A DNA stretch of 64,000 nt from Diadophis punctatus similis (lineage: Eukaryota > Chordata > Lepidosauria > Squamata > Dipsadidae), in the NCBI GenBank assembly GCA_023053685.1, contig JALIGW010000002.1, positions 241,198,677 through 241,262,676 on the forward strand, in the 5' to 3' direction. Position numbers and translations under genes: made by a program. Each line of letters opens with the position of its first letter. Position 1 is the stretch's first letter. Below the pieces are notes generated by a model. The model was not told the origin of the DNA, ran no database searches, and worked only from the letters and a program-made list of their open reading frames with translations. Of this stretch, positions 1 to 23,449 are shown piece after piece.

Positions 1-134
1 GACTTATATACCACTCCACAGTGTTTTACAGAACCCTCTGAATGGTTTACAGAGTCAGCATATTGCCCCCAACAATCTGGCTCCCCATTTTATCGACCTC
101 AAAAGGATGGAAGGCTGAGTCAACCTTGAGCTGA
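1..134 (+). repeat. Partial SINE-like (MIR-like) repeat
   Basis: This is the same repeat as the fuller copies at 47962-48192 and 53821-54024. All share a run describing 'tatata cc.. gc/t tcacagtg', then 'ttgcccccaacaatctgg', then 'ggaaggctgagtcaacctt'. It is truncated here by the window edge and at about 134. The family name is not certain; the fuller copies contain a tRNA B-box-like stretch, so SINE is an inference. Confidence 0.6.
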
Positions 135-424
135 GGGGTTTTGTGTTAAGGAAGGATACGTTTGGGTAATGAAACATCTGCAAAAAAAAAAAACCCCAAC
201 CAGGCTCAGAGAGCACCGAGAACCCCTCATTTCAACCCTGAACTACATATATTCTTCTTTATTCTCCCTAACCAATAAAGACTGGGTCACTTTACATATG
301 GCTGCTGCATGGCTATCAGCAGACACAATGAGAGTGGAAAAATATTGCTGTTTCACTACCCTTATAACCATGAGGTAATCTCTAATGTGGGCTCTTACAT
401 ATGTTTGATCGGATTCCCTTAGAG

Positions 425-850
425 CAGTGATGGCGAACCTTTTTTCCCTCGGGTGCCGAAAATGCGTGCGCGCACGCTGTCACGCACGTGTGAGTGCCCA
501 CATCCATAATTCAATGCCTGGGGAGGGTGAAAACGGCCTCTCCCGCCCCCGCAGAGGCCCTCTGGAGGCCGGAAATGGCCCATTTCCCAACTTCCGGTAG
601 GCCTGGTAGGCCTGTTTTTCGCCCTCCCCAGGCTCCAGAGGCTTCCCTGGAGCTTGGGGAGGGCGAAAACACCCCCTCGGAGGCCCTCTGGAAACCTAAA
701 ATGCCCTCCCAGAGCCTCCACACGAGCCAAAAATCAGCTGGCCGGCACGCACATGCATGCTGGAGTTGAGCTGGGGCAACGGCTCGCGTGCCGGCAGATA
801 TGGCTCTGCGTGCCACCTGTGGCACGCGTGCCATAGGTTCGCCATCACTG
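425..850. mobile_element. Non-autonomous hAT-type transposon with 8-bp TSD
   Basis: The ends are near-perfect inverted repeats (CAGTGATGGCGAACCT at the left, its complement at the right). They are flanked by an exact 8-bp target duplication, CCTTAGAG, at 417-424 and 851-858. An 8-bp duplication and CAG...CTG termini are typical of hAT elements. The GC-rich interior has no transposase; open frames inside it are chance. Confidence 0.85.
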
Positions 851-858
851 CCTTAGAG

Positions 859-2566
859 TTTTCCTTCAATGCTCTCAAGACGTCCTTTAGGTGTTTCATC
901 TTTTGAACTTTCTCTGTAAATCAAAGTACATCCCAGGATTAGCACAGGATGATCCAAGGACCAATCCACCTGCCCAGTCTAGGCAGCAACTGAGGCCTTA
1001 TCTGAATGAGCAGATCCAGTGAAAGCAACCTTGTTAGGCATCAATCTGGCATTCAAATGCAACAACTGGGACCCAGAGCCACCAAATATCTGGTAGACAG
1101 GCACTGAGACTAGAGGCCAAGGGCCATACAGTGGGACAACTTTTGAATAGCAGATGAGATGTCACCAAGTATGACCCATATTCAACCTCTCATGATCAGG
1201 ATAGTTCTATCTGTTTGGTCAGGTTCCCTCTCTCACTCAAACCCCCAGTTAACTCTTGTAGGCCCAAGGTGTGCATATCAATGTTCTCCGTCTCCAGATA
1301 AGAAAAATAATCCCAAGAGAAAAACTGATACTGAGACATTAAAGAACAGGGACTCCCAACCACATCTACCAAGCACCTGGCAATCTTTGGGGGGATTCGC
1401 ACACAGTCTCAGAGATGGGTAGGCCAAACAAAAAAGAAGAGGGTCCACAAGGTCCCCCTAAACCAGTTTCAGGAAGGATGTGGCAAGAACCCATGTCACA
1501 CCATGGACCATGCTGTGGGAATTGCTGCCATCATAGCTGTAGGTCTCACATCCCTCTGTTTGTTTAGTAAAATAAAAATAAAAATGTTGAAATATAAAGT
1601 TTCTTAGTGCTTACACAAATATGGAAGGAAAATAGAGAAAGCATCAAGGGAAAAAAATGTTCAAACCCCTCAATAACTTTCTCCCTATTAAGCAAAAGGG
1701 ATAGTCCATAGGCTGTTATTTTCCTGCTATTAATCTAATCTCATCCTAAAATTAATATTTCTAGAAAAGATGGGAAATAAAATTTGACCTCAATCACAAG
1801 CAATTTTAAAATCAGCTCCAATCAGGATTCATATATGGAGATCTAATTGAAAAGAAAATCACAAACAGGGCCAAATCTTAACATTAGACAGGGTTCAAGG
1901 TACTGATTGTTTAATTGGCATTAGAAGACAGGCAAATCTTGAGGTAAGTGCCGCCAACTTAGAATGTCACCAAAGTACATAGTTCTGGATGATCTTCCCC
2001 AGTGGTCTCTGGAGACAAGTTGCTACATTGAAGGACAGCAGAAGTCATTATCTGGTTGTTGAACTGTCTTTATCCAGCATCACTTTCTGGGCAAGATCTG
2101 ACAGGAAGGCTGACAACCACTAAAGAACACTGTCCCAAGGGATGGATTTATGATGTTTCATTGTTTTTCTCCAGATACTCCTCTGCAAATGGAGCCCTGA
2201 ACAATTTTAGGATCCCCAGAGGAGAAGCTGCTTCTCACTGTAATTTTCAAAATTCAGGTGGGACCTCTTCTGCTACTTCTTCAGTGACTGTCTTTGAGGT
2301 AAACATCAGACTGAAACAACGTGGAAGGAAATCTTGCATCAGAAAAGGATAAATGCCTCAGCCACATTTATGTCCCAGGTTTTTGGGACAGGTAGAGACT
2401 GTGCTCTTGAACGTACTTTCTCTCCTTTCCAGGTGAAGCTTGGTTTGTCTCTATCTGAGTCAGGAAAGTCACTAGAATTTCTATATTTTGAAGGTGCTTT
2501 GAATTCACCTAATTCCTCTTGTTCTTTTTTAGAAACAGGAAGGGGATTTAGTCAGCCCCATAAAAT
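859..2566 (+). promoter_or_regulatory. 5' flank of V2R gene A
   Basis: No gene is recognisable here. From about 1180 onward the sequence aligns by eye with the 5' flanks of gene B (about 22760-24265), gene C (about 42900-43980) and gene D. Shared blocks include one near 1800-2040 and one near 2080-2460. This marks it as ancestral V2R upstream DNA that probably contains the promoter. I cannot point to a convincing TATA box or transcription start. Confidence 0.5.
2518..2532 (+). promoter_or_regulatory. Candidate 5'-UTR splice acceptor upstream of gene A start
   Basis: A pyrimidine-rich tract ending in TAG lies 34 nt upstream of the ATG, followed by AAACAGGAAGG. The same tract and TAG occur at equivalent places in gene B (about 24230), gene C (43947-43948) and gene D (about 61323). 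Conservation suggests a spliced non-coding leader exon, but no cDNA is available to prove use. Confidence 0.4.
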
Positions 2567-14674
<12,108 letters not shown>

Positions 14675-14797
14675 CAATCCACTACTGGTATCCATGTATG
14701 AGCTTGAAACCACTTTTTAAAGGTTTTTTACATGTCCATAAAGGATTATATTATGTCTCTTCATGTTGTTCATCTTTCCAACTCTAGAAGGCTTTCC

Positions 14798-14803
14798 AAT
14801 AAA
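14798..14803 (+). terminator. Poly(A) signal AATAAA of gene A
   Basis: The hexamer lies 124 nt after the stop codon and is the first AATAAA downstream of it, so it is the likely 3'-end signal. Confidence 0.5.
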
Positions 14804-16152
14804 AGCCCATGATGTACTCGCTGGAAGTATGTCTTAGTTGAGCTGTTGTGAGAACCAAAAGTAGGAGCAGTCTAAGCAATCTTCCCTTGTGTATCCAACA
14901 TCTCATCCCTTCGAAGATTTTGAGACACTCAGAGATTCAATTGCTGAATTGAAATTCAAAAGTTAGCATATGGTTGTGTCTGTGTGTGTATGGGAGAGGG
15001 AAAATAAGGCAGGAGATTGCTATGGTTGACAATATTGACCAACATGCCTTGAAACCTCATCCTTTCCCCTTCTTTCTTCAAAGAATCAAAATGATGTTCA
15101 TGTTCCTTGGTCATTAAATCTTCATTTTCTTTCTTTGTTAGATTTATATCCCAAATTACTTCAGAAGGTCAAATCAGTGGGCATAGACCCCATTCTTTTC
15201 TTCCCTCCATCCTATCACTGTTTCAGGCAAAAGGTTGAGTAAATCTCATGAAGTTGCACATGAATCTTCCATGGTGCACTTGAACTGGGTCTCTCGCTCC
15301 TCACCTGGCAGACAATAAAAACAAGGACAAATAGGCTGAAAAACAGCTTCCATCTCAGAGCAGTAATTATATTGAATTCTACTGTATAGTGTAATTTATT
15401 TATTTTATTTATTTATTATTGGTTCTTCTATGCCACCCTACTCCTGAGGGACTAAGGGCGGCGTAATTTTAATGAAGTATCAGGGGTTTTCAATTGAATT
15501 GTATAGAATGTGAAGGGTGTGTGTTTTTGTTTTATTATTATACATTTCTTATGTATGATGTACACTAAAGATGGCATTTAATTTTGTTGTATGAGGTGCA
15601 GTGACAATAAAGTAAACTTAAACTTAAACACATTCGGTATCTTGACTTCAGCACCACAGTTGATCTGAATTCTCCCTGAACAACAGTGTTTTCCTTTCCT
15701 GGATTCCACAAATTCTTCCCCAACTAAAATTCATCTAAAGTTTCTCTCCATCTTTTGTATAGATGGGTGAAAGGTACTTAAGGTACTCAACATTGTCAAA
15801 ATTTCTTCTGCTGCTCACCCCAAATTCTCCTTTTTCTTCTAATCCTAATAGCTTGGGCCAATATCTCCAAGGCATAACCTGTAGGGGAGACTTAGTTTAA
15901 AAAGTAGAGGCATGGAAACATTGGGGTGGGGGAGATCTTGATATATTGGAGAACTTGATTTTAGGGACTATCAAATTTGTCTTATCTAACTATCAAAATA
16001 GAAAATACTAATAAATTCCATGACATTAGCAAGAGATGCTTATATGGAAAGCAAAGTTAATGTTATAAAGGAGAAGCCTGCATTAATAAAGTGAAAGACC
16101 TTGGGATCCTTATGATTTCATTCTAACCCTGCATGAATTAGTTTAAGAGATT
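14804..16152. other. Spacer downstream of gene A with LINE tails
   Basis: No gene is seen. At 15390-15475 there is a short ATTT-rich LINE 3' end ('gggactaagggcggcgtaa'). At about 15480-15632 a second 3' end finishes in tandem AAACTT units after 'gacaataaagtaaactt'. Both are remnants of non-LTR elements. Confidence 0.45.
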
Positions 16153-16748
16153 AACAGAGTTGGGAGGGACCTTGTAGATCATCTAGTCCAACCCCCCGCT
16201 CAAGCAGGAGACCCTACACCATTTCTGACAAATGGCAGTCCAATCTCTTCTTGAAAGTCTCCAGTGATGAAGCTCCCACAACTTCCGAAGGCAACTTCTG
16301 TTCCAGTGGTTGATCGTTCTCACTGTCAGAAAGTTCCTCCTTATTTCTAGGTTGAATCTCTCCTTGATCAGTTTCCATCCATTATTCCTTGTCTGGTTTT
16401 CTGGTGCTTTGGAAAATAGCTTGACCCCCTCCTCTCTGTGGCAGCCCCTGAGATATTGGAACATTGCTATCATGTCTCCCCTGGTCCTTCTTTTCATTAA
16501 ACTAGACATACCAAGTTCCTGCAACTTCACATGTTCCTGTAACTTCACATGTTCTTCACATGTTTTAGTATCCAGTCCTGTAATCATCCTGATTGCTCTT
16601 CTCTGCACTTTTTCTAGAGTCTCAACATCCTTTTTATAGTGTGGTAACCAAAACTTGATGCAGTATTCTAGGTGTGGTCTTACTAAGGCTTTATAGAGTG
16701 GTATTAGTACCTCACTTGATCTTGATTGTATCTCCCGTTGATGCAATT
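16153..16748 (-). mobile_element. CR1 LINE 3' fragment
   Basis: The minus-strand translation gives the CR1 ORF2 C-terminus ([25 protein letters not shown]...) followed by the CR1 3' UTR that ends at the 'gagttgggagggaccttgtag' side. It is 5'-truncated, as usual for CR1. Confidence 0.85.
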
Positions 16749-17667
16749 AACATTAAAAGTAAAAAAAATTTGCATTTTTTTTAGTGAGGGGTTCTAAACT
16801 TATGTGGTTCTACACCAACAATTCAAATCTGCTGTTTTGTTTGCTATTGCACAATGTTTAGCTTGGTATGGTAAATCCACATCTGATCATATACCCCACA
16901 AAAGTCTCTTATAACCCAAATTCTGCTCACTTTATCTCCTCAAAATTACAAGTTGTGCTACAAAAATTGCAGCTTTTTCCCCATACATGAATCTTATCTA
17001 GCTAAGCAAAAATAATCCATGCAATCATAAATTAACATCAGAAAGCAATTATCTGAGTTACAAAATTGTTTAAGCAATTTTTCAAAAAGACTTATTTTGA
17101 TTTGTTCTTTCATGTTACCTGCCAACTTGCTTCTTGGCCTCTAATATAACCCTCAAATTTCTCATGTCATACACTCTACTTGCTGCCTCTGTGACCTGTT
17201 TCACACATCTCTCTATTGATTGGACATGACAGGGCCACTGTGGTACTTGCATTGGTTCCACAATGAACTTATTTATTTCCACTGTAGTCAGTTTGCACAT
17301 CAAAGGTGACTCATATACACCTTCAGACCAGTCAATCAACTCCATCTGGCATTGATTAAAGGCATTTTTCTTGCATGTACAGAAAAATCTCCCAGTGTGT
17401 CATCGTCTGCACCCCTCAAGTCAATGATCTTTTGCACACCAGTGCTCCTCTTTTTAATGTCATCTGAACACGAGAATGTCTGGATTATCATTGCACTGAA
17501 TGTGTACTATTCTGAGCACTGAATGGTTGGCAAAACAGCATCTACTAAAGCCTTCCTTGCTTTGCTGTTGTCAACCAGTGTAAATGGCTTACAGGGCTAA
17601 TTTCCAGAACATCCAGATCTGTGGGAAGTTCTCCTGTCATTACCTGTGATCCTATATCCATATGCTT

Positions 17668-18410
17668 GATCAGTGGAGAGATACTGTACTGTCAACTCAT
17701 AAAGCATCCCTGGCCTGCTCTCGAGTTGCCATAGGCAAGGGGGATGGGAAAACGAATTTTGCAGCTGCAGTGAGGGAGCACTTCAGTCAAAACAAAGGCA
17801 CATTCCAGGGGGAGGGCTTCTCTGTGGGAGCACCCACCCTCTGGAATCAGCTCCCTCCAGATTTAAGAACCATTCACGACCTGTCCACCTTCCGCCGTGC
17901 CCTCAAGACGTATTATTTTTATCAAGCCGGGCTGGCGTGAAAAAGTTTTTGGGGTTTTTTAAAATTTTAAGATTTTACTAAATTTTAATTGTATTAAATT
18001 AGGGCCACATAGAATATTTTCTTTTAAATGTATTTTAATGTTTATATTGTATTTTTTACTTGGCTGTTCACCGCCCTGAGTCTCCTGGAGAAGGGCGGTA
18101 TATAAATTTAATTAAACTAAACTAAACTAAACATCTCTCTGTCCAGGCCATCGCCGCGGTTACCCACAGTGGCCGAAGGGGAGTGATCTCTACAACCCTC
18201 AAAATTGCTTTGTTGGAGAATGTGACTGATGACACACCTTGGGGGGAGGGGGGAAACAGGGTCAGAGCTGGGATGTAAATTAAGTGAGGTCACAGTTGGC
18301 TTAACTTGGAAAGTGCCGACATGAAGCTCCTAATAAATAACTGGATTTCTTTTGAAGTTTGGCTTGAGGCTCATGATTTAATTAGGGCATCGGTCAGAAC
18401 CCTGACACTT
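17668..18410 (+). mobile_element. Nested LINE 3' end plus LTR-like fragment
   Basis: 17668-17940 encodes a non-LTR ORF2 C-terminus (FSVGAPTLWNQLPPDLR). It is followed by a 3' UTR ending 'gggcggtatataaat' and AAACT units near 18125. From about 18130 to 18410 a different sequence carries AATAAA and ends CCTGACA, as an LTR end would. The pair interrupts the minus-strand transposase-like gene between its middle and C-terminal blocks. Confidence 0.55.
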
Positions 18411-19327
18411 TACAACACTGTCGCTCAGTGAAATGAGATGCTCACCAAATGAAACTCTGGTGAATGAAGGATCAATGTCAAGTTCTGTTGCAGTGTCTAG
18501 CATGTTGCCAATTTTACCTGCCCATTTGTTGTTAGGCAAGGTCTTCCCATCCAATTTTGTGATTAAGTGTCGTGGGGTAACTCATCCGTGTAGAGTGCAC
18601 ACACCAACCAGATCAATTTCCGGTCAAGCTTGACCTCTAGCCACTGCATGGCACCACCTTCACAGCCAGTATTAATATTATAGAATCTCCTCCAAAGGCC
18701 TTCAAGCTTTTATCAATGCCTTTCTTTGTCATGAAATACACCAGATTATCTGCAATCACTTGAGAAGGTTTTCCTGTTTTTGAGCCTTTTTCTGGAGTTA
18801 AATGATAAAGCTATCTTCCACCCAGCTCACTGCACATAGAGTAAGGTTCTTCTTTGATGATACCAGGGAATTGCTGGTCTGAGTTGTTTGCTTTCAACAT
18901 GACTTTTATTGCATCTTTACGGCCATCAAAGAAGATGCATTTTATTTTGCCCTTCTTACAGAGGTCATCAAATTCTTGATCTAGGGACTTCATAATTTTT
19001 TCCTGGGCTCTCTTGACTTTATTGTCAACTACAAGTCTCTGGTCTTCTTTGGTCATCAAGCCAGCATCTATGAAGGCGTCTGTGGTAACAGCAACAGTGG
19101 CATGTAGACCAACACTGTATCTTAAGCTCTGCATAGAGACATTTATTATTTCTAATCTATTGTATTCTGTCTTTTCTTTTGTAGAGGGCATGTGTGTTTG
19201 GTCTAAGGACTTTTCATAACTACCATCATCTTCATTGTTAGAACCCTGTTCAAACGATTGGTTTGCTAATATATGAACAAGCCACAAATCAATGTTATGT
19301 GTATATTGCTTTAACTGCATTGAAGGC

Positions 19328-19797
19328 TGATTACTATATAAGGAAGCAAGAGAGCATGCTCAGGATGACTATGGTGATGGTGATTAATGTCTCTGTGTAG
19401 TGATTAATGTGTTTGAAGGTGTGTTCTGGAGTGCTGACTCTCTGCTGAATATCTCTGCTGCTTTACTGATGAGTAATTGCTTTGTGACTGCATGGAATTG
19501 CTGTGAAGAGCTGCTGTGTGAAAGAGTAACTATCTGTGATAGTGTATAATTGATTGTTAGCTGTAATCTTTGTTTGTTAGTTAAAACAAAGATAGGCAAG
19601 AAGAAGATTCTTCATACTGTCTAACTGTGTATGACTTGGACTTCCTATTGAACTTTGCAACTACTTTAAGTAAACTATTTGTAAATACTAAACATATTCT
19701 GTTTATTGACTGAATAGCATTCATATCAAACTGCAACACCACAACCACAACACATTTTGCTGTGTATGTGCTCAACAGCACAATAACTCCTTAACAT
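19328..19797 (+). mobile_element. Solo LTR-like element
   Basis: It begins near TGATTAC, has a TATATAAGG box at its start and ends ...CCTTAACA. The last 190 nt recur at 50391-50586 with the same terminal CA. It splits the minus-strand transposase-like gene at its N-terminal/middle boundary; possible target duplications are imperfect. The ERV or Gypsy class cannot be decided. Confidence 0.5.
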
Positions 19798-20330
19798 TCA
19801 TCATCAGTCATCTGTCCTTCAATTTCATCGTAAGAGATAATTACTTCATTTGTCAGTATTGAAATGTCTGGAATACTTCTCTGCTTCCATTTTGTGAGTC
19901 TTTGTTTCTCATCATCTTGCCACTTTTGCCTTTTGCCTAGTTGTTTCTGCTTGGGCACATCTGGAAAACCAATCTGGTGCAATCCAAAAGAAATAATCTT
20001 GTCTCTCTGACTTTTAACAAAAACAAGTTCCTTCAACAGTATCTTCATCTCCTTGGGGCAAGTACAGTTAATGTGAGCTTCTTTTTTGCAGCCAGCAGAG
20101 CAGCCGAATTCGGCACATGGAACAATTTGACACTTGCAGTTGAGGATATCAAACAGTTTGTCAAGTTTCACAGTGAAAGTCTCTTTGACTTCTAGTTTTC
20201 CTCTATCAAGAGATATGTTTTTGGCTTGATCCCAGCTCTCTTGGATCTTGTTCAAGATTGTCACTTGTGAATTTACAACAGGGGTCACAAAAGAACTGTT
20301 TGCTCATTCCCACTTTTCAAGCACTTTTGA

Positions 20331-20505
20331 CAGCGGTGGGTTGCTCCTGGTTCAGACCGGTTCTTAGAACCGGTAGCGCTGGTGGCAGGAGGCTCCGCCC
20401 ACCCACCCAAGAGGTTCTGCCCACCCACCCAGGATGCTTCTGTGCATGCGCAGAAGTGTCACAGGTGTGCAAACCAGTGACAAAATATTTTACAACCCAC
20501 CACTG
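20331..20505. mobile_element. Short hAT-type element
   Basis: Termini CAGCGGTGGGTTGCT and CAACCCACCACTG are inverted repeats, and the interior contains the shared CCGGTT and CATGCGCAGAAG motifs. The flanking octamers match only partly, so this is an older insertion. Confidence 0.65.
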
Positions 20506-20637
20506 ACCTTGCAAGACTGGCTGCTGAGTAGTTTCTAGCATCATCACTACTTTGTTCTCTTAACAGTAGACCATATCTGAGAATGTCGCACTTTGTTGGG
20601 AGTTCAGATGGCAACAAGTCTCTGCCAGTCCCAATTA

Positions 20638-20840
20638 CCGCATTTTTCGGAGTATAACCTTTCCCCCCCTAAAAGAGGCTGAAAATTTGGGTGCATCTTA
20701 TACTCTGAATGTAGCTTTTACTAAGCTTTTTTTCAGCCCTAATGAGGTGCTAACGTGATCTTCTGTGCTTTGGTACCTAAGCGATCTTTCCTTTGCCTGC
20801 TTTTTTCATTGCTGCTCCCTCTGACAATCAGCTGAGCCTT
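20638..20840. mobile_element. 5' fragment of the TA-flanked transposon family
   Basis: It starts after TA with CCGCATTTTTCGGAGTATA, the same terminus as at 8197 and 51834. No matching right end is found, so the element is truncated. Confidence 0.6.
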
Positions 20841-21018
20841 TTTTCAGGATGGGGGATTTAAGCCACCCTAAATTGGTTTAAGATGACCAGACAAATGTTA
20901 CATATTTTTACCATTTGCTAAGTCTTTCCTGTTTCTCAATATCATCTGTCATCCAGAGAAGATCTTAACTGAACCATGAAAACAGATATAAAATAATCAT
21001 TACTTCCTGTTTTCTCAG

Positions 21019-21326
21019 ATACTGAAAAATGTACAAAGTGCCCAGGTGATCAATATCCAAATGAGAACAGAGTCCAGTGTATCCCCAAAAGAATAACCTT
21101 CCTATCCTATGAAGAACCTCTGGGCATCACCCTTATCTCCTTTGCCCTACTCTTGTTCCTAACCACAGGATTCATTTTAATCATATTCATTCAATACCAA
21201 GAAACTCCCATTGTCAAAGCCAACAACCGGGACCTCTCCTACATCCTCCTTGTCTCCCTCATACTCTGCTTCTTGTCCTCCTTTTTCTTCATTGGTCAAC
21301 CAAGGAAAGCCACCTGCCTTCTCCAA
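21019..21326 (+). pseudogene. Orphan, truncated V2R exon 6
   Basis: The TTTTCTCAG acceptor and the preceding 80 nt resemble intron 5 of gene B. The exon encodes the end of the cysteine linker ([13 protein letters not shown]) and the first two membrane segments, to RKATCLL, then stops matching in mid-exon at about 21326. The sequence closely follows gene B ([12 protein letters not shown]). Exons 1-5 of such a gene are not found nearby, so it is a remnant of a lost receptor between A and B. Confidence 0.85.
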
Positions 21327-21359
21327 GTACATTTTATCATATGAGGTAGTCTTGCAAGC

Positions 21360-21770
21360 ATGCTAAAATCACACAGCTCCCATCAACCGGTGAGATCCCA
21401 CAGAGTTGGTCTCCTCCAGGTCCCGTCAGCTAAACAATGTCTGCTGGTGGGCCCACGGGGGAGAGCTTTCTCTGTGGCTGCCCCGGCTCTCTGGAACCAA
21501 CTACCCCCGGAGATCCGGACCTCCCCCACCCTATTGGCCTTCCACAAGGCAGTTAAGACCTGGCTCTTCCAGCAGGCTTTTGGCCGTTGATCTCATGATT
21601 ACAATTGATAAGATCCAGCGATGAAAGAGGCACGTATGAGTTTTTTAACTGATTTTACTTATTTTTAATGTTTTTATATTTTGTATTTTACATATGTTGT
21701 TAAGCCACCCAGAGTCCCCAGGGAGTTGGGCGGCATATAAATGCAATAAAACTTAAAACTTAAACATATT
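21360..21770 (+). mobile_element. Non-LTR retrotransposon 3' end
   Basis: It encodes FSVAAPALWNQLPPEIR, the conserved end of L2/CR1/Rex-type ORF2. It is followed by 'gggcggcatataaatgcaataaa' and a tandem AAACTT tail. It lies directly after the truncation of the V2R exon. Confidence 0.7.
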
Positions 21771-21775
21771 GGACA

Positions 21776-22140
21776 AATATAATAATGACAATGCAGAAAA
21801 TATTTAAAATACAAATATTAATGAAACCTGAAGCTATGAAACTATGGACAAATCAATTGAAAAAAAAATTTGGGATACTATTTCTCTACATGGTGACCAC
21901 TGAGAGGATTGTATATGCTAAGCATTGGTAGGAAAAGAGGACAGCAACCATCAAAGATGGAATTTTAAAATTGACTGAATTAGCAGAGATGGCAAAATTA
22001 ACTGCTTGGAGCAGAGACAATGGACTAGACAAGTTTATAAGAGACTGGAGACCATTTGTGGACTTTCTACATGTTAGATGGGAGATGAGAGGAATTTGAA
22101 GATTAGTTTTATTTTTGGAGTAACCTGTTGACTTTTTTTT
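21776..22140 (+). mobile_element. L1 ORF2 C-terminal fragment
   Basis: Plus-strand pieces read like the L1 ORF2 end: VTTERIVYAKHW, then KLTELAEMAKLTAWSRDN and FIRDWRPFVDFL. It has decayed with stops. Confidence 0.55.
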
Positions 22141-22315
22141 TACATATACAGTATATTGTGAACAGATTTTGGATCAATTAGATTGTTGGACAAATACATG
22201 TTCATATCAGGGATATTTGTTTGTGTAATATATCATTTTTGATAAATATAGATGGGAAAATTTAAAGCTATTTGTAGACCCATTATGTAAGGGGAAAAGA
22301 ACATATTAGTTAGAT

Positions 22316-22532
22316 CAGGGGTGTCAAACTCATGGCCGAGGGGCTGGATTTGGTATGCAGGGTGCTTAGATCTGGCCTGCGGGGCTGCCCTGGAAACAGC
22401 AAAGGAGTGGCCTGCGATGCATCTGCCAGCGAAAACGGAGCTCAGGAGGACCTAACCGGTTCCAGCAACCCAGGCCACCAAGTTACTAACGGTTCTATAG
22501 AACTGGTTCAAACCGGTAGGAACCCACCTCTG
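22316..22532. mobile_element. Composite hAT-type remnants
   Basis: The left terminus CAGGGGTGTCAAACT belongs to one short hAT family. The right terminus GGAACCCACCTCTG belongs to the family at 7771. Flanking octamers do not match, so two partial elements are joined. Confidence 0.45.
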
Positions 22533-23350
22533 GCACAACAACAATCTGGGGTGGCACATATTCAATCAAGATTAGGATTTCTCCTCTCTGGGCACAATCA
22601 AGCTTCCCTGAGTCATGTCAGAAAATATCATGGATGAGATCAGCCTTGTTATGCATCATCCAAAAGCAACAGCCAGAATTCAGAATTGCAAAACGTCTTG
22701 TAGTCAGGCACTGAGATAAGAAATCGAGATCTGTAAAATGGGAATAGATTAAAAAAAAGACCAGATGTCCCCAAGGATGCCCATCCTCTGTGTATCACCA
22801 TCAGGGTGGCCTGCTGCCCCCTCTTACTCAATCCACCAATTCTCCCTTCTATGTCAAGGTGCACATATCCATTTACTTTCTCTCCAAACAAGAAACATAA
22901 TCTTTCCAATAACTGACCCAGATAAACTAGGAACACAGGGATACCCAACTACCTCTTTCAAGATCTTGGCAGTCTTGGGAGGGGGATCACACACAGCCTC
23001 AGAGATGTGAAGGCCAAAAAGCTCCACTACCATGGAGTACAGCCACACAACCAGAAGAAGGGAATCCATGTCCCTGTCAGGGTTGTAGAGATCACTCCCC
23101 GTCGGCCACTGTGAGTGACCCTGGGATACAGCCTTGACAGAGATAAGTCTGGAATGTGCATCTGTCTTTGTCTGCCATGCCGTTTCATCGGTCTCCCATC
23201 CCCCCTTTCCTATGGCAACTCAAAAGCAGGCCAGGGATGCTTTGCGAGTTGACAGTCCCTTCAAACCAGTTTTTAGGTGGGTGTTGGACTAAACTGGTGT
23301 CAAGGGGAAAAAAATCTATTGGCCCTATATTTATTTATTTATTTATTTGT

Positions 23351-23449
<99 letters not shown>

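Larger units (their letters stand above)
17110..20288 (-). pseudogene. Decayed transposase-like gene of an uncharacterised animal family
   Basis: Reading from 20288 down, I see a coherent protein broken into pieces. The N-terminal block (19794-20288) has KLDKLFDILNCKC and HINCTCPKEM. A middle block (18811-19320) has EYNRLEI, IKCIFFDGRKD and, after a stop, YHLTPEKGSKTGKPSQV and GGDS. A C-terminal block (17110-17660) has VSHLHWLTTA and WPCHVQSIERCVKQVTEAA. The order matches a family recalled from invertebrate genomes, where it appears as repeated uncharacterised proteins. Its acidic-residue layout (FFDGRKD, then GGDS) suggests an RNase-H-like transposase, which is inference. In-frame stops, a LINE/LTR insertion (17668-18410) and an LTR-like insertion (19328-19797) show it is dead. 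Confidence 0.5.

Noticed and set aside
510..840. Several overlapping proline/arginine-rich open frames
   Set aside because: They lie wholly inside a GC-rich hAT-type element with exact target duplication.
22854..23069. Minus-strand frame resembling a signal peptide (MDSLLLVVWLYS...)
   Set aside because: The homologous flank of gene A does not keep the frame, so it is probably chance.
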